Part shown: in pieces, positions 4,644-11,940 of the stretch
How positions within the stretch are numbered: position 1 is the first letter of the stretch
Layout: each line of letters opens with the position of its first letter
DNA from: Cyclobacteriaceae bacterium
GTDB taxonomy: Bacteria > Bacteroidota > Bacteroidia > Cytophagales > Cyclobacteriaceae
Reading direction: 5' to 3'
Length of the DNA: 11,940 nt
Assembly: GCA_019751475.1 (NCBI GenBank)
Contig: JAIENH010000319.1
Coordinates: 1 to 11,940 of the forward strand
Made by a program: the position numbers and the translations under genes
The notes under the pieces: model-generated
What the model saw: the letters and a program-made list of their open reading frames with translations, nothing else
What the model was told of the DNA's origin: nothing
Databases searched by the model: none

Positions 4644-7600
4644 CTATTTAAAGAACCAATCAATCTTGAAACGTGTCTTAGGCGGACCTATAGCTGTTCT
4701 GAAAACATGCTGAGTCCCTTTGTTTGACCAGCCCGTTCTGATCGGCCCTCTGTTCAACCAGCCTTTAACCCCATCTGGTAGAAATCTGGAATTATATCTT
4801 CCAAACAATCGACTTTGATATCCAAAAAATTGATTTGTGAATACTGCTTCGCCACTAAATGCGGAGACTGCCCCAATAATTTCCCCAGCTACTATTGGTG
4901 CTGCGGCTACTCCTAACGTCCCGTAAAGCGCGATAGGATTCTTATTAGATATTCTTGCAGCTAAGAGCGCTGCCCGAGCTTTTTCAGTAGGGGCAGTTTT
5001 ATACAAACGATCAAATACTTTAGGATCACGTAACGAGGCACCATATGTCTCATTGTAAAAATCAAAGTCATATTCACCATATGTACTTGCATCACCTTCA
5101 TACGCCTTCCATGCCTCCTGCTCACTTCTACCCATATATTGTCCGTCCACATATAGCTTATCAAAATTGTCCCCCGTCTTTATTACCGAGGTCTTTTGGG
5201 TAACAGAATTATAATGAACATCATCCCAAGGCCGGAGATAGAAGCCTAGTGAATTTGCAATTGCCGCTTTGCCTAGAGTTATACTAACACCCAACATCTT
5301 TTTAGCCATGTTTTTGGCCCCCCATATTACAACTGGCGCCAGCGTAAACCCCCCATTCGGATCAATCCTATTTGCCGGATTGTTGCCCATTCCTATATAC
5401 GGGCTTGCATATTGGCTGTAGGGGTCACCTGATTGCCACCTGCCTATGCGGCTATCATAGTTGCCGCGCAAGGCAAACCTGTTCCAACCGGTTCGCGCAT
5501 CAAACTCGGAGTATTCTCCTTGGTAGCCATAGCTATTTACCAGCCTGCTTTCATCGCGGTAGCGTGTGCCCTCTACCAGCAAGCCAAACGGGTAGTAGTC
5601 AGCCGACTCCGTTACCCGCAGGCTCATGGTATTTTTCTCGTGTATGATTTGCAGGTCATCAAAATACACATCGTAGTTGCTCTCGTTGGTGAGGTAGATG
5701 AATATGTAACCATTGTTGGTTACACTTACATCCAGGGCGAGTTTTTCCCACATGGTGGCTGCGTCAATGCCTATCACCTTGTAACCAAACACGGCATTGG
5801 CGTAGTTGGCATCAAAGAGAATATAGTTGAGATAAGCTTTCGGCTGACTCACATCGTATACCATGGAATTTGTGAATCCTGGCAAATAGGTATTGAAGCC
5901 ATTGTAAGCAGCCGGGTTTTCTGCTGCCGTCACATTCATACTCGTGGTGGCTGCACTTACAAGACTTGCTATCACATCGCTGGCTGTGCCGCTGCCAGGC
6001 TTATACCGGGCATACACTTCCAGCTTCAACTTGTCGCCAGCAGAGACGGTGAGCATCTTGCCAGGCCCCACTTCCAAGCCACCAACAGAGCCATTTAGTT
6101 TGGCAGCCTTGTCGGGCGAGGGCACATCGGTGCTGCGCGGGGTTCGGTTATATTTAAAGGGCGGTGTGCCGGGTGGGATAAGGTCTGAAGCACGGGTAGC
6201 GGCTACTTTCTTAAACGTGGCCTCTTCTTGCGATGCATAGTATGATTCCATGGTGGCCTTGTACACATCGGTGTCGTGCAGAAAGCCAAACACCAGGCGG
6301 GTATTGCCCTGGTGGTCTTTCATAAAATACTCATACTCCCAGGCACCGTTATACTTGGTGGCCCGACCGGCCGGGGTGAACACCTGCGCCAGGGCATTGT
6401 TGTAGTACTGTATGCCGTTTACATAGTCCACCCGCGACTCTTCGGTGCTGCCTCGTTTGTTTATTTTGCGCAGCAGGTAGCCGCTGGCATCGTAGGTAAA
6501 CTCCACCGATGTTTCGCTGGCTGTGCCTCCGTTGATGGTGACTTTCTCAGGCAGGTTGAGGTAATTGTATTTTACATCGGTCACCGCATTGTTCATGTCA
6601 ATGGTCATGTTGCCATTTTTATCAAACTGGTATTCGGTCACCTGCCCATTACTGCCATTCACAAAACCAAGGTTGGGGTCGCCCGCATCTTCAACAGTCA
6701 GCAACTGGTTATTCACCGAGGTAGTGCCCAAGGCATTATAATTAAGATTATCCAGGGTGCCCGCAGCACCGGCCAGCCGTGCGTTGCGCTTCAGGGAGTT
6801 GAGGTTTCCGTTATTGTCGTACGTAAGATTATCCTCATCATAGAAGGCGGCCTCGTCTGTCCACGTGCTGCCGTTGCTGGCTGCGTAAAAGCTTTTGTTA
6901 AGCCGGTTTTTTGCGTCATAGCCGTAGCCGTAGATGCGCTCTTTGGGTACATACTTTTTGTTATCTGTTTTCCACTTGATGGCGGCAATGTTGCCGTTAA
7001 ACTGCGAAGTTACAGCAGTGCCATTTACCGTGGGGTTCTGGTCATTATAAACGATCTGCATACCAAACAGATCGTTGGTGTCATCATTGTTGGCATCAGC
7101 GGTAAGAGTGGAATTGTTGATGTGCGTAAGCCAGCCGCGTATGTTGTAGCGGTAATCTACCGACTGGAGAAAGCTTGCACCACTGTTGGTGGAGTGGAGG
7201 TTCGCTTCCACCAGTTGCCCAAGTTCGTTGTAGCTGTTAGAGGCCAGCAAAGTGCGGGTGCCACCGTCCAATGTGTGCCATGTTTTGAGCAACCTCCCGC
7301 TATGATCATACTCATTCTCCTCAAGTATGGAGACAGACGCTACGGAAGTAGCATGCTCGCGCAAGCTTTTCATGGTCCACCCTACAAAGTTGTAGGCAAA
7401 CGTAGCACGGTCCACTCCTCCCAGGTGGTGTTCTTGTATTGCCTGTAGCACCCGGTACTTTTTATCGTAATACACTACCGCGTTCAGCCAGGTGCTATTG
7501 TTCATAACCCTGGTTTTGCTGGCTGTCATCTGGCCTTTTACAGGGCTCAGTGCCGTGTTACTAAACCCGGCCGGGTTGGTGAATGAAAAACTATGTCCCT

Positions 7601-8996
7601 CTTGGTCCCAATTAGGCACGGGCAATGCCTGACCTGGCAGAAAACTATAATTATCGTAATAGTTAATGACCAGCAAGTTCGCTTCCGTTACGGAAGGAAA
7701 AGCTGCTGGTGTAGGAAAGGAATTGCCAAGCGTATAGCCAACCTTATCGCTGCCATCCCTCACTTCGTGGTGACTGCCGGAAACGGCATTGATCATATCT
7801 GTGTGATTGTTGGCACTGGTGAGCACACCGGTCATAATGGGCCGGTTGAATTCATCGTACTTAAAGAAAGTCCACTCCTTTGTAGTCTTGTTGCGTTGAT
7901 TACCGTCTTGCGTAGCTACAATACGGTCCCAGTTATCATACACATAGTAGACCCAGTCGATGCCAGGGTCTTTTTGACGGATAAGTCTCTGCCGGTTGTC
8001 ATACACATATTGAAAAGCCCATGCATCTACTTGAGCTTGTGTGGGGCCAGAAATGGAAGATATTTGAGGTGGAAGGACGTACATCAAATTGCCCAGGGTA
8101 TTATACACATAAATGGTCACGAGGCCATCCTGCTCCCTTCTCACGGTAAGACCCCGAAAATCGGTGTACTCAATTATTTGATTGCCGCCTTCGGTAGTTA
8201 CAGTATTCTTAGAGAGAAAATCACCCAGGTAACTTCCAGCTACGTACGGCAGCCCGGAAGAAGAACTTATCAACCATTGATTAATTGTTGTACCTGCAGG
8301 GGCGAACGATGCTGATGACTTTTTTGAATTCGTTCGCCACGCCAGACCGGGGCCGTAAGACTCAAGCACCCGGTCTATTGGAGAGAGCTCAAAATTGGTT
8401 TGCCCATACGGCCGCATATCCGCGCCTACCTTGGGAGTGCCGTTATAAAAAGAATACTGCTCCGAACTAAAGTAAGACGACCCGGAAGACAAGGCATTGC
8501 TTCGAAAAGCTCCTTTTTGCGAACCAATAGAATACTCAGGATAGGTGAATTTCATCCGGCTGGCGCTATCGTAGCGATAAGGTGCCACTGCATCCGCTTT
8601 TGACGGGCTGCCTTGAGCCACTACATCCTGACTCTTTCTACCTATGCCGTCCGCATATTCATATACGGTGGATTTATCTTGTACACCCAAGCTCCTGATC
8701 TGGCTCTCTTGCGTAATGGCGGGTGCCAGGATGGTTTCCGTTCGTACAAAGTTATTGTCAAGACTGGGCGGTATAGCACTGTTGTCCGGATTGATAAGCT
8801 TCAACGAAGATGAGGGTGTAAGTACAATCACCGAAGAGCCGGTGGGTCGCAAGATCAGGCTCTTTACGATAAGGTAGTTCTTGGTAGTATTATCATCCGT
8901 CTGGATGATCTCATCTACCACTATTTTACTTTGCCCAACTGCCGATATCGATATGATCATGACAAGGGCTGCGATTAAGAAGAATATTTTTTTCAT
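4644..8996 (-). CDS. RHS-repeat polymorphic toxin with DUF6443-like N-terminus and variable C-terminus (CT1)
   Basis: 1450 aa from ATG 8996. A Sec signal peptide (MKKIFFLIAALVMIISIS, cut near AVGQ) is followed by a DUF6443-like region at about 82-215 (NFVRTETILAPAITQES, YADGIGRKSQDVVA, YPEYS). RHS/YD repeats extend from about 270 to 900 (YVYNTLGNLMYVLPP, YDEFNRP, YDHSGRLLKTWH, YDNNGNLNSL, FTYDASGYLLRK). A jelly-roll-like insert (YDVYFDDLQIIHE) precedes the RHS-associated core at about 1157-1216 (YGYQGEYSEFDARTGWNRF, GRWQSGDPYSQYASPY, NRIDPNGG). The remaining 235 residues are the variable end: a linker, a hydrophobic stretch near 1355-1380 and a terminal ~50 residues (WLNRGPIRTGWSNKG, QHVFRTAIG, FKIDWFFK) that may be the toxin. 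RHS shells enclose and release such ends by self-cleavage. The gene follows the upstream RHS-like gene by 62 bases with no terminator, and Imm1 starts 6 bases after it. Confidence 0.93.
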   Translation of the reverse strand: MKKIFFLIAALVMIISISAVGQSKIVVDEIIQTDDNTTKNYLIVKSLILRPTGSSVIVLTPSSSLKLINPDNSAIPPSLDNNFVRTETILAPAITQESQIRSLGVQDKSTVYEYADGIGRKSQDVVAQGSPSKADAVAPYRYDSASRMKFTYPEYSIGSQKGAFRSNALSSGSSYFSSEQYSFYNGTPKVGADMRPYGQTNFELSPIDRVLESYGPGLAWRTNSKKSSASFAPAGTTINQWLISSSSGLPYVAGSYLGDFLSKNTVTTEGGNQIIEYTDFRGLTVRREQDGLVTIYVYNTLGNLMYVLPPQISSISGPTQAQVDAWAFQYVYDNRQRLIRQKDPGIDWVYYVYDNWDRIVATQDGNQRNKTTKEWTFFKYDEFNRPIMTGVLTSANNHTDMINAVSGSHHEVRDGSDKVGYTLGNSFPTPAAFPSVTEANLLVINYYDNYSFLPGQALPVPNWDQEGHSFSFTNPAGFSNTALSPVKGQMTASKTRVMNNSTWLNAVVYYDKKYRVLQAIQEHHLGGVDRATFAYNFVGWTMKSLREHATSVASVSILEENEYDHSGRLLKTWHTLDGGTRTLLASNSYNELGQLVEANLHSTNSGASFLQSVDYRYNIRGWLTHINNSTLTADANNDDTNDLFGMQIVYNDQNPTVNGTAVTSQFNGNIAAIKWKTDNKKYVPKERIYGYGYDAKNRLNKSFYAASNGSTWTDEAAFYDEDNLTYDNNGNLNSLKRNARLAGAAGTLDNLNYNALGTTSVNNQLLTVEDAGDPNLGFVNGSNGQVTEYQFDKNGNMTIDMNNAVTDVKYNYLNLPEKVTINGGTASETSVEFTYDASGYLLRKINKRGSTEESRVDYVNGIQYYNNALAQVFTPAGRATKYNGAWEYEYFMKDHQGNTRLVFGFLHDTDVYKATMESYYASQEEATFKKVAATRASDLIPPGTPPFKYNRTPRSTDVPSPDKAAKLNGSVGGLEVGPGKMLTVSAGDKLKLEVYARYKPGSGTASDVIASLVSAATTSMNVTAAENPAAYNGFNTYLPGFTNSMVYDVSQPKAYLNYILFDANYANAVFGYKVIGIDAATMWEKLALDVSVTNNGYIFIYLTNESNYDVYFDDLQIIHEKNTMSLRVTESADYYPFGLLVEGTRYRDESRLVNSYGYQGEYSEFDARTGWNRFALRGNYDSRIGRWQSGDPYSQYASPYIGMGNNPANRIDPNGGFTLAPVVIWGAKNMAKKMLGVSITLGKAAIANSLGFYLRPWDDVHYNSVTQKTSVIKTGDNFDKLYVDGQYMGRSEQEAWKAYEGDASTYGEYDFDFYNETYGASLRDPKVFDRLYKTAPTEKARAALLAARISNKNPIALYGTLGVAAAPIVAGEIIGAVSAFSGEAVFTNQFFGYQSRLFGRYNSRFLPDGVKGWLNRGPIRTGWSNKGTQHVFRTAIGPPKTRFKIDWFFK
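5352..5363 (-). other. End of RHS core (DPNG), predicted self-cleavage and cassette-exchange point
   Basis: Codons for Asp-Pro-Asn-Gly at residues 1212-1215 close the RHS-associated core (NNPANRIDPNGG). In characterised RHS proteins the DP-x-G region marks the border between the conserved shell and the exchangeable toxin, and autoproteolysis releases the toxin near here. Conserved-looking core lies upstream and lineage-specific sequence downstream, which supports reading this as the junction at which CT modules are swapped. Confidence 0.7.
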
Positions 8997-9058
8997 GTGT
9001 TTACAATTTTCAATTTAGGTCACATGGAATGGCCGAAAGAATCATTTCAGCTAGAGAA
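8997..9058 (-). other. Short spacer between the two RHS genes, no terminator seen
   Basis: These 62 bases separate the stop of the upstream RHS-like gene from the ATG of the RHS toxin. I see no hairpin with a T-tract and no clear promoter. Just before the ATG the minus strand is A-rich (AATTGAAAATTGTAAACAC), as is common for Bacteroidota starts, with no Shine-Dalgarno sequence. Co-transcription of the two genes is the simplest reading. Confidence 0.5.
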
Positions 9059-11940
9059 TTAAGGACAGATACAAACACCGTTCGCATTTCTGCCAGTGCA
9101 CTCTGGCGGACAGGGAGGCGGACAGACACACTGTGTGCCATTCCAAAAGCAGTCGGCTCCGCAGGTAATCTCACCGCCACCTCCACCAGGGCCCCCTCCT
9201 CCGGAGGTCGAGCAGAAGTAATACAGAAACACCCGGTTGGAGTAGCGTATTCCACCACTGCTATCCGTAATGCGGCAGAGTACTTCAAACTGCACGCCCG
9301 CCCCCCCGGAGATATTGAAGTTAAGGCTTGGGCTGTCTCCTCCAATGGTCGACCATGGATTGGAGAGACTCGAAGTGTTTCTATACTCCCAGAGGTAGGT
9401 GTATGGCCCGCCTGTAACGGTGGCCTGCAAACTGGTGCTTGTGTTAGACCCATTACAGATATCTATTGACCGGTTAGTTCCTGAAGCTCCCCCTGGCCCT
9501 GTGATGGAGGCTCCTACCGGAGGTAGTATGCTCTTGGTAGTTAACTGGGTAGCAAACTCCGGGTGAGAAAGTGCTAGTGTAACCGCATAATTTGTATTGG
9601 GTAAGCACATAATCGATTCGGCAGCTGCACCATTCTCTTTAATAGTACCATTGCCAAAGTCCCAGGCATAACTCATACCAGGCTCAACAGGAGATGTGCT
9701 GGTAAAGGTGGTGTTATAGTATCGGTCCATCGTGTAGCTGAAATCCGGCAACAGGTCACTTTCATCTTTGTAGTGATACCGGAAGCGGTTTACAATGTTC
9801 TGGTCTTGATCACGCAGTATCTTAAGTCTGCTGCGCTGATCGTACTCGTAATATGAAATTTGCCCGTTCGGGTCTTTTTGCTGAGTGATGCCCACCATCG
9901 GCTTGTGGATGTACTCGGACCGCATTTGATTGGCTCCAGGGCTAACAATGGAGGCTGTGAGTAATGAATTGTTATTTCCCCATTCAAAATTCTGTGGCAC
10001 ACCCGAATCATCGGTGACGGCTGTTACTAGCGATGTGTTGTCATCTACTGTGTAGGTCCTTACCAGGCGATAATTGGGGTCGGGTGCCAGCGCGGAGCCA
10101 TCACTATTGAATGAAAGAGGTGCCATAGAATTAGGCGGGGGATCAGAAACTTTTAGCGAATACGACTTATATGGCAATGGCCTTTTTAAAGTGCTTGGAA
10201 AGGCAGTAGAGCGTCTGTAGGTATTGTATACGGCACCAACGACCTTTGGTGTTGCTAAGTCACTCTCTTTAAAAAGTGTTACTACCTCCACTGGCCTAAT
10301 AATGTTCCACGCTTTTAAGCACCACATGCCGTCTGCTTCGATGTTTATTGTGACGGGTGGACCAACGGTGGCAACATCGGTAGGATAACGGTAGGTTGTT
10401 GTCGTAGCCGGTCCAATAGCCCCCCGTTGAGTGGTCATCGAAGCGGGTACAGTCTTGTGCGTAGCGTGATAGGTGTAGGTTGTTGTTTCCTGAAATGAGT
10501 TTGCCGGGCTTGGCCCCTGACCTTGTTGGAAGGTTTTGTTTATCGATCTAAACACTTGAACAGCATACGATGACAAAGAGTAATTGCCTTGTATCGTAAT
10601 CCACTGAGTACCCTCCTGCACATTGAGTTCAGTAGGATAATTATTTCTGACCGAGCTTGCCGATGAAAGTGTTGATGTATATTCCGTGGTCGCTTCACTT
10701 AATTTGTTATTCAAGTTATCATAAACAATTACCGTTTTTGGCAGGCCACGCATCCAAAATTTTGGCGAGTACGAAGTAAACGGTGGTCCGTTAATATCCG
10801 CTGGGCCCTGAGGGATAGGACCTAAATATTTGGTGACCGTTGGTGGGTCATCTGGGTACAAATCATAGTTGGTGAATTCTCTTTCTATCCGGCTGCCATC
10901 GAGAAATGTTTCTGTCACCCACGAATAGCCGTTGGCAACTCCGCCCAGGTCAAAAATAGCCCGGGCCGACCCCGAGAATCGAATCATCGAATTTTGACTG
11001 CAGTATAGGTAATGATATACCGGTGTATAAAATACCATTGATCCTGCATACGTATATGACTTTCTGTCTACAAGACTGGCGCTGGACGAAAATGTTGAAA
11101 TGGTTTTGACGCGCAGTCCTCCAGCAGCTTTCGCTTCGTAGTCAAATAGGGTATACCCTCCTGTAGTGTACACTACCTTGTTTAGCACACCGCGGATGAG
11201 GCCCATGTAGTTTGGATCTTTCGATGCTCCACCTGAGCACCATGGAGCGGGGCAACCAATATTTACATTTGGCAATTGATAAACAGGGATGCCCGGGCCT
11301 TCGCTTGTTCCATTGGGTCTGTTGGAATAACCCCAATGATCTACATAGCTAGAAAATCTTGGTCCTAATTGAGTTCCTTCGTAAGAAAATTCTCTGTAGG
11401 ATTTTGAACTAATGATGAAATCTTCTTTGACCTTATCCAGCCTTAGGGCATACTTTGCAATCTGGAACGGATCACCCGCATCGAAGAAATATGAAAAGAT
11501 CAGGTAGTATCTTTTGATTACATTACTGCCTTCTTTAATAGTAATGTCAGTAACTGATTTAGAACCGGCTAAATCTTCTCTATTAGCTAAACCAAATGAT
11601 GCCGAACCTATAGAAGTTTCGATCAACGTAAGATACTTAGGAGCAATCGTTTTGATGGTGGTAGTAATGTTTATTGGGCTTGCATCACTGGGACAGGAAC
11701 CCGCTTTCTTATCAGTCTTTCGCTGGGAATAAATGGGGTAGGATATATCTACACCAGCCGTGTAGGTAAAGGTCGCCACCTGAACGCCTTGCGGTGTCAT
11801 GATTCTACTTAGATACCAGGTTGAAACATACGTGTCGGTGGATGTCGCGCTTACGCTAACATCTACTGATTCTTCCCTACTGGCACTTGATTCTCCAAAG
11901 TAGTATTGGTATCCATTTTCATCTGTAATTAGCCAGTATC
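9059..11940 (-). CDS. Large RHS-like secreted protein with PKD/Ig-like domains and Cys-rich tail, 5' part missing
   Basis: The frame is open through the right edge; the ATG at 11800 is internal, because upstream in-frame codons continue a family-like segment (YWLITDENGYQYYFG, then TYVSTWYLSRI). This N-terminal style ('W-x-I-x-D-x-N-G-x-x-Y-x-F-G ... W-x-L-x-x-I') belongs to giant Bacteroidota RHS-associated proteins. RHS-like strands follow (YTYAGSMVFYTP, TTTYRYPTDVATVG, YYEYDQRSRLKILRDQDQN). Counting from the ATG at 11800, residues ~700-760 form a PKD-like domain (MSYAWDFGNGTIKENG), ~765-863 an Ig-like domain (TYLWEYRN ... FEVLCRITDSSGG), and the last ~50 residues are a Gly linker plus a Cys-rich tail. 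No RHS-associated core or toxin end is present. It probably acts outside the cell and may form part of a shell with the following RHS toxin. Confidence 0.88.
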   Translation of the reverse strand, partial: YWLITDENGYQYYFGESSASREESVDVSVSATSTDTYVSTWYLSRIMTPQGVQVATFTYTAGVDISYPIYSQRKTDKKAGSCPSDASPINITTTIKTIAPKYLTLIETSIGSASFGLANREDLAGSKSVTDITIKEGSNVIKRYYLIFSYFFDAGDPFQIAKYALRLDKVKEDFIISSKSYREFSYEGTQLGPRFSSYVDHWGYSNRPNGTSEGPGIPVYQLPNVNIGCPAPWCSGGASKDPNYMGLIRGVLNKVVYTTGGYTLFDYEAKAAGGLRVKTISTFSSSASLVDRKSYTYAGSMVFYTPVYHYLYCSQNSMIRFSGSARAIFDLGGVANGYSWVTETFLDGSRIEREFTNYDLYPDDPPTVTKYLGPIPQGPADINGPPFTSYSPKFWMRGLPKTVIVYDNLNNKLSEATTEYTSTLSSASSVRNNYPTELNVQEGTQWITIQGNYSLSSYAVQVFRSINKTFQQGQGPSPANSFQETTTYTYHATHKTVPASMTTQRGAIGPATTTTYRYPTDVATVGPPVTINIEADGMWCLKAWNIIRPVEVVTLFKESDLATPKVVGAVYNTYRRSTAFPSTLKRPLPYKSYSLKVSDPPPNSMAPLSFNSDGSALAPDPNYRLVRTYTVDDNTSLVTAVTDDSGVPQNFEWGNNNSLLTASIVSPGANQMRSEYIHKPMVGITQQKDPNGQISYYEYDQRSRLKILRDQDQNIVNRFRYHYKDESDLLPDFSYTMDRYYNTTFTSTSPVEPGMSYAWDFGNGTIKENGAAAESIMCLPNTNYAVTLALSHPEFATQLTTKSILPPVGASITGPGGASGTNRSIDICNGSNTSTSLQATVTGGPYTYLWEYRNTSSLSNPWSTIGGDSPSLNFNISGGAGVQFEVLCRITDSSGGIRYSNRVFLYYFCSTSGGGGPGGGGGEITCGADCFWNGTQCVCPPPCPPECTGRNANGVCICP

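Noticed and set aside
6276..7448. 390-codon open frame on the plus strand, antisense to the RHS toxin gene
   Set aside because: The opposite frame has clear signal peptide, DUF6443-like and RHS/YD repeats. The antisense translation is Val/Ile-rich without family motifs and is a by-product of the codon pattern of the RHS gene.
7593..8315. 240-codon plus-strand open frame, and similar ones at 5433-6098 and 5944-6240
   Set aside because: All lie fully inside the RHS coding sequence, show no recognisable domains, and lack any independent promoter or spacing evidence.
9029..9469. Overlapping open frames on both strands (146 and 147 codons) near the end of the upstream RHS-like gene
   Set aside because: They are shadows of the Gly/Cys/Pro-rich tail and Ig-like domain; the frame with PKD and Ig-like strands is clearly the coding one.

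Overview
The window looks like chromosomal DNA of a Bacteroidota bacterium, most likely in the Cytophagales/Chitinophagales range (inference). The main evidence is a large secreted RHS protein with a DUF6443-type N-terminus, a second giant RHS-like protein with PKD/Ig-like domains, starts without clear Shine-Dalgarno sequences, and AT-rich small genes beside a core of about 50% GC.

Layout: positions 1-462 (plus strand) hold the 3' end of a glycoside hydrolase family 1 gene. Everything else reads on the minus strand. From right to left: (i) 11940-9059, an RHS-like secreted protein whose 5' end is outside the window and which ends in a PKD-like domain, an Ig-like domain and a Gly/Cys-rich tail; (ii) 8996-4644, a complete 1450-aa RHS polymorphic toxin with signal peptide, DUF6443-like region, RHS repeats, RHS-associated core ending in DPNG, and a variable C-terminus (CT1); (iii) 4637-4125, a candidate immunity gene (Imm1) starting 6 bases after the toxin stop; (iv) 4173-3328, an orphan toxin C-terminus (CT2) without the RHS core; (v) 3317-2895, a second candidate immunity gene (Imm2); (vi) 2904-2435, a frameshifted, 5'-truncated remnant of a third toxin C-terminus (CT3); (vii) 2434-2147, a 95-aa protein that reads as a stand-alone EF-Tu domain III and sits where the CT3 immunity gene should be; (viii) a bidirectional terminator and a second strong hairpin; (ix) 2026-467, a secreted coiled-coil protein with a C-terminal outer-membrane-barrel-like region, convergent with the GH1 gene.

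How it fits together: the two RHS genes are probably co-transcribed and may build one toxin-carrying shell, in the manner of split TcB/TcC proteins. CT1 is the current warhead. CT2/Imm2 and CT3/EF-Tu-like look like older warhead-immunity cassettes pushed downstream as new ones were inserted at the end of the RHS core. CT2 is still an open frame, while CT3 is broken, but all three putative immunity genes remain intact. That pattern fits a strain keeping resistance to kin that carry the older toxins. The most unusual point is the EF-Tu domain III-like putative immunity protein, which suggests protection by mimicry of a translation factor. Toxin and immunity assignments are inferred from position and architecture; only the EF-Tu domain III, GH1 and RHS assignments rest on clear motif matches.
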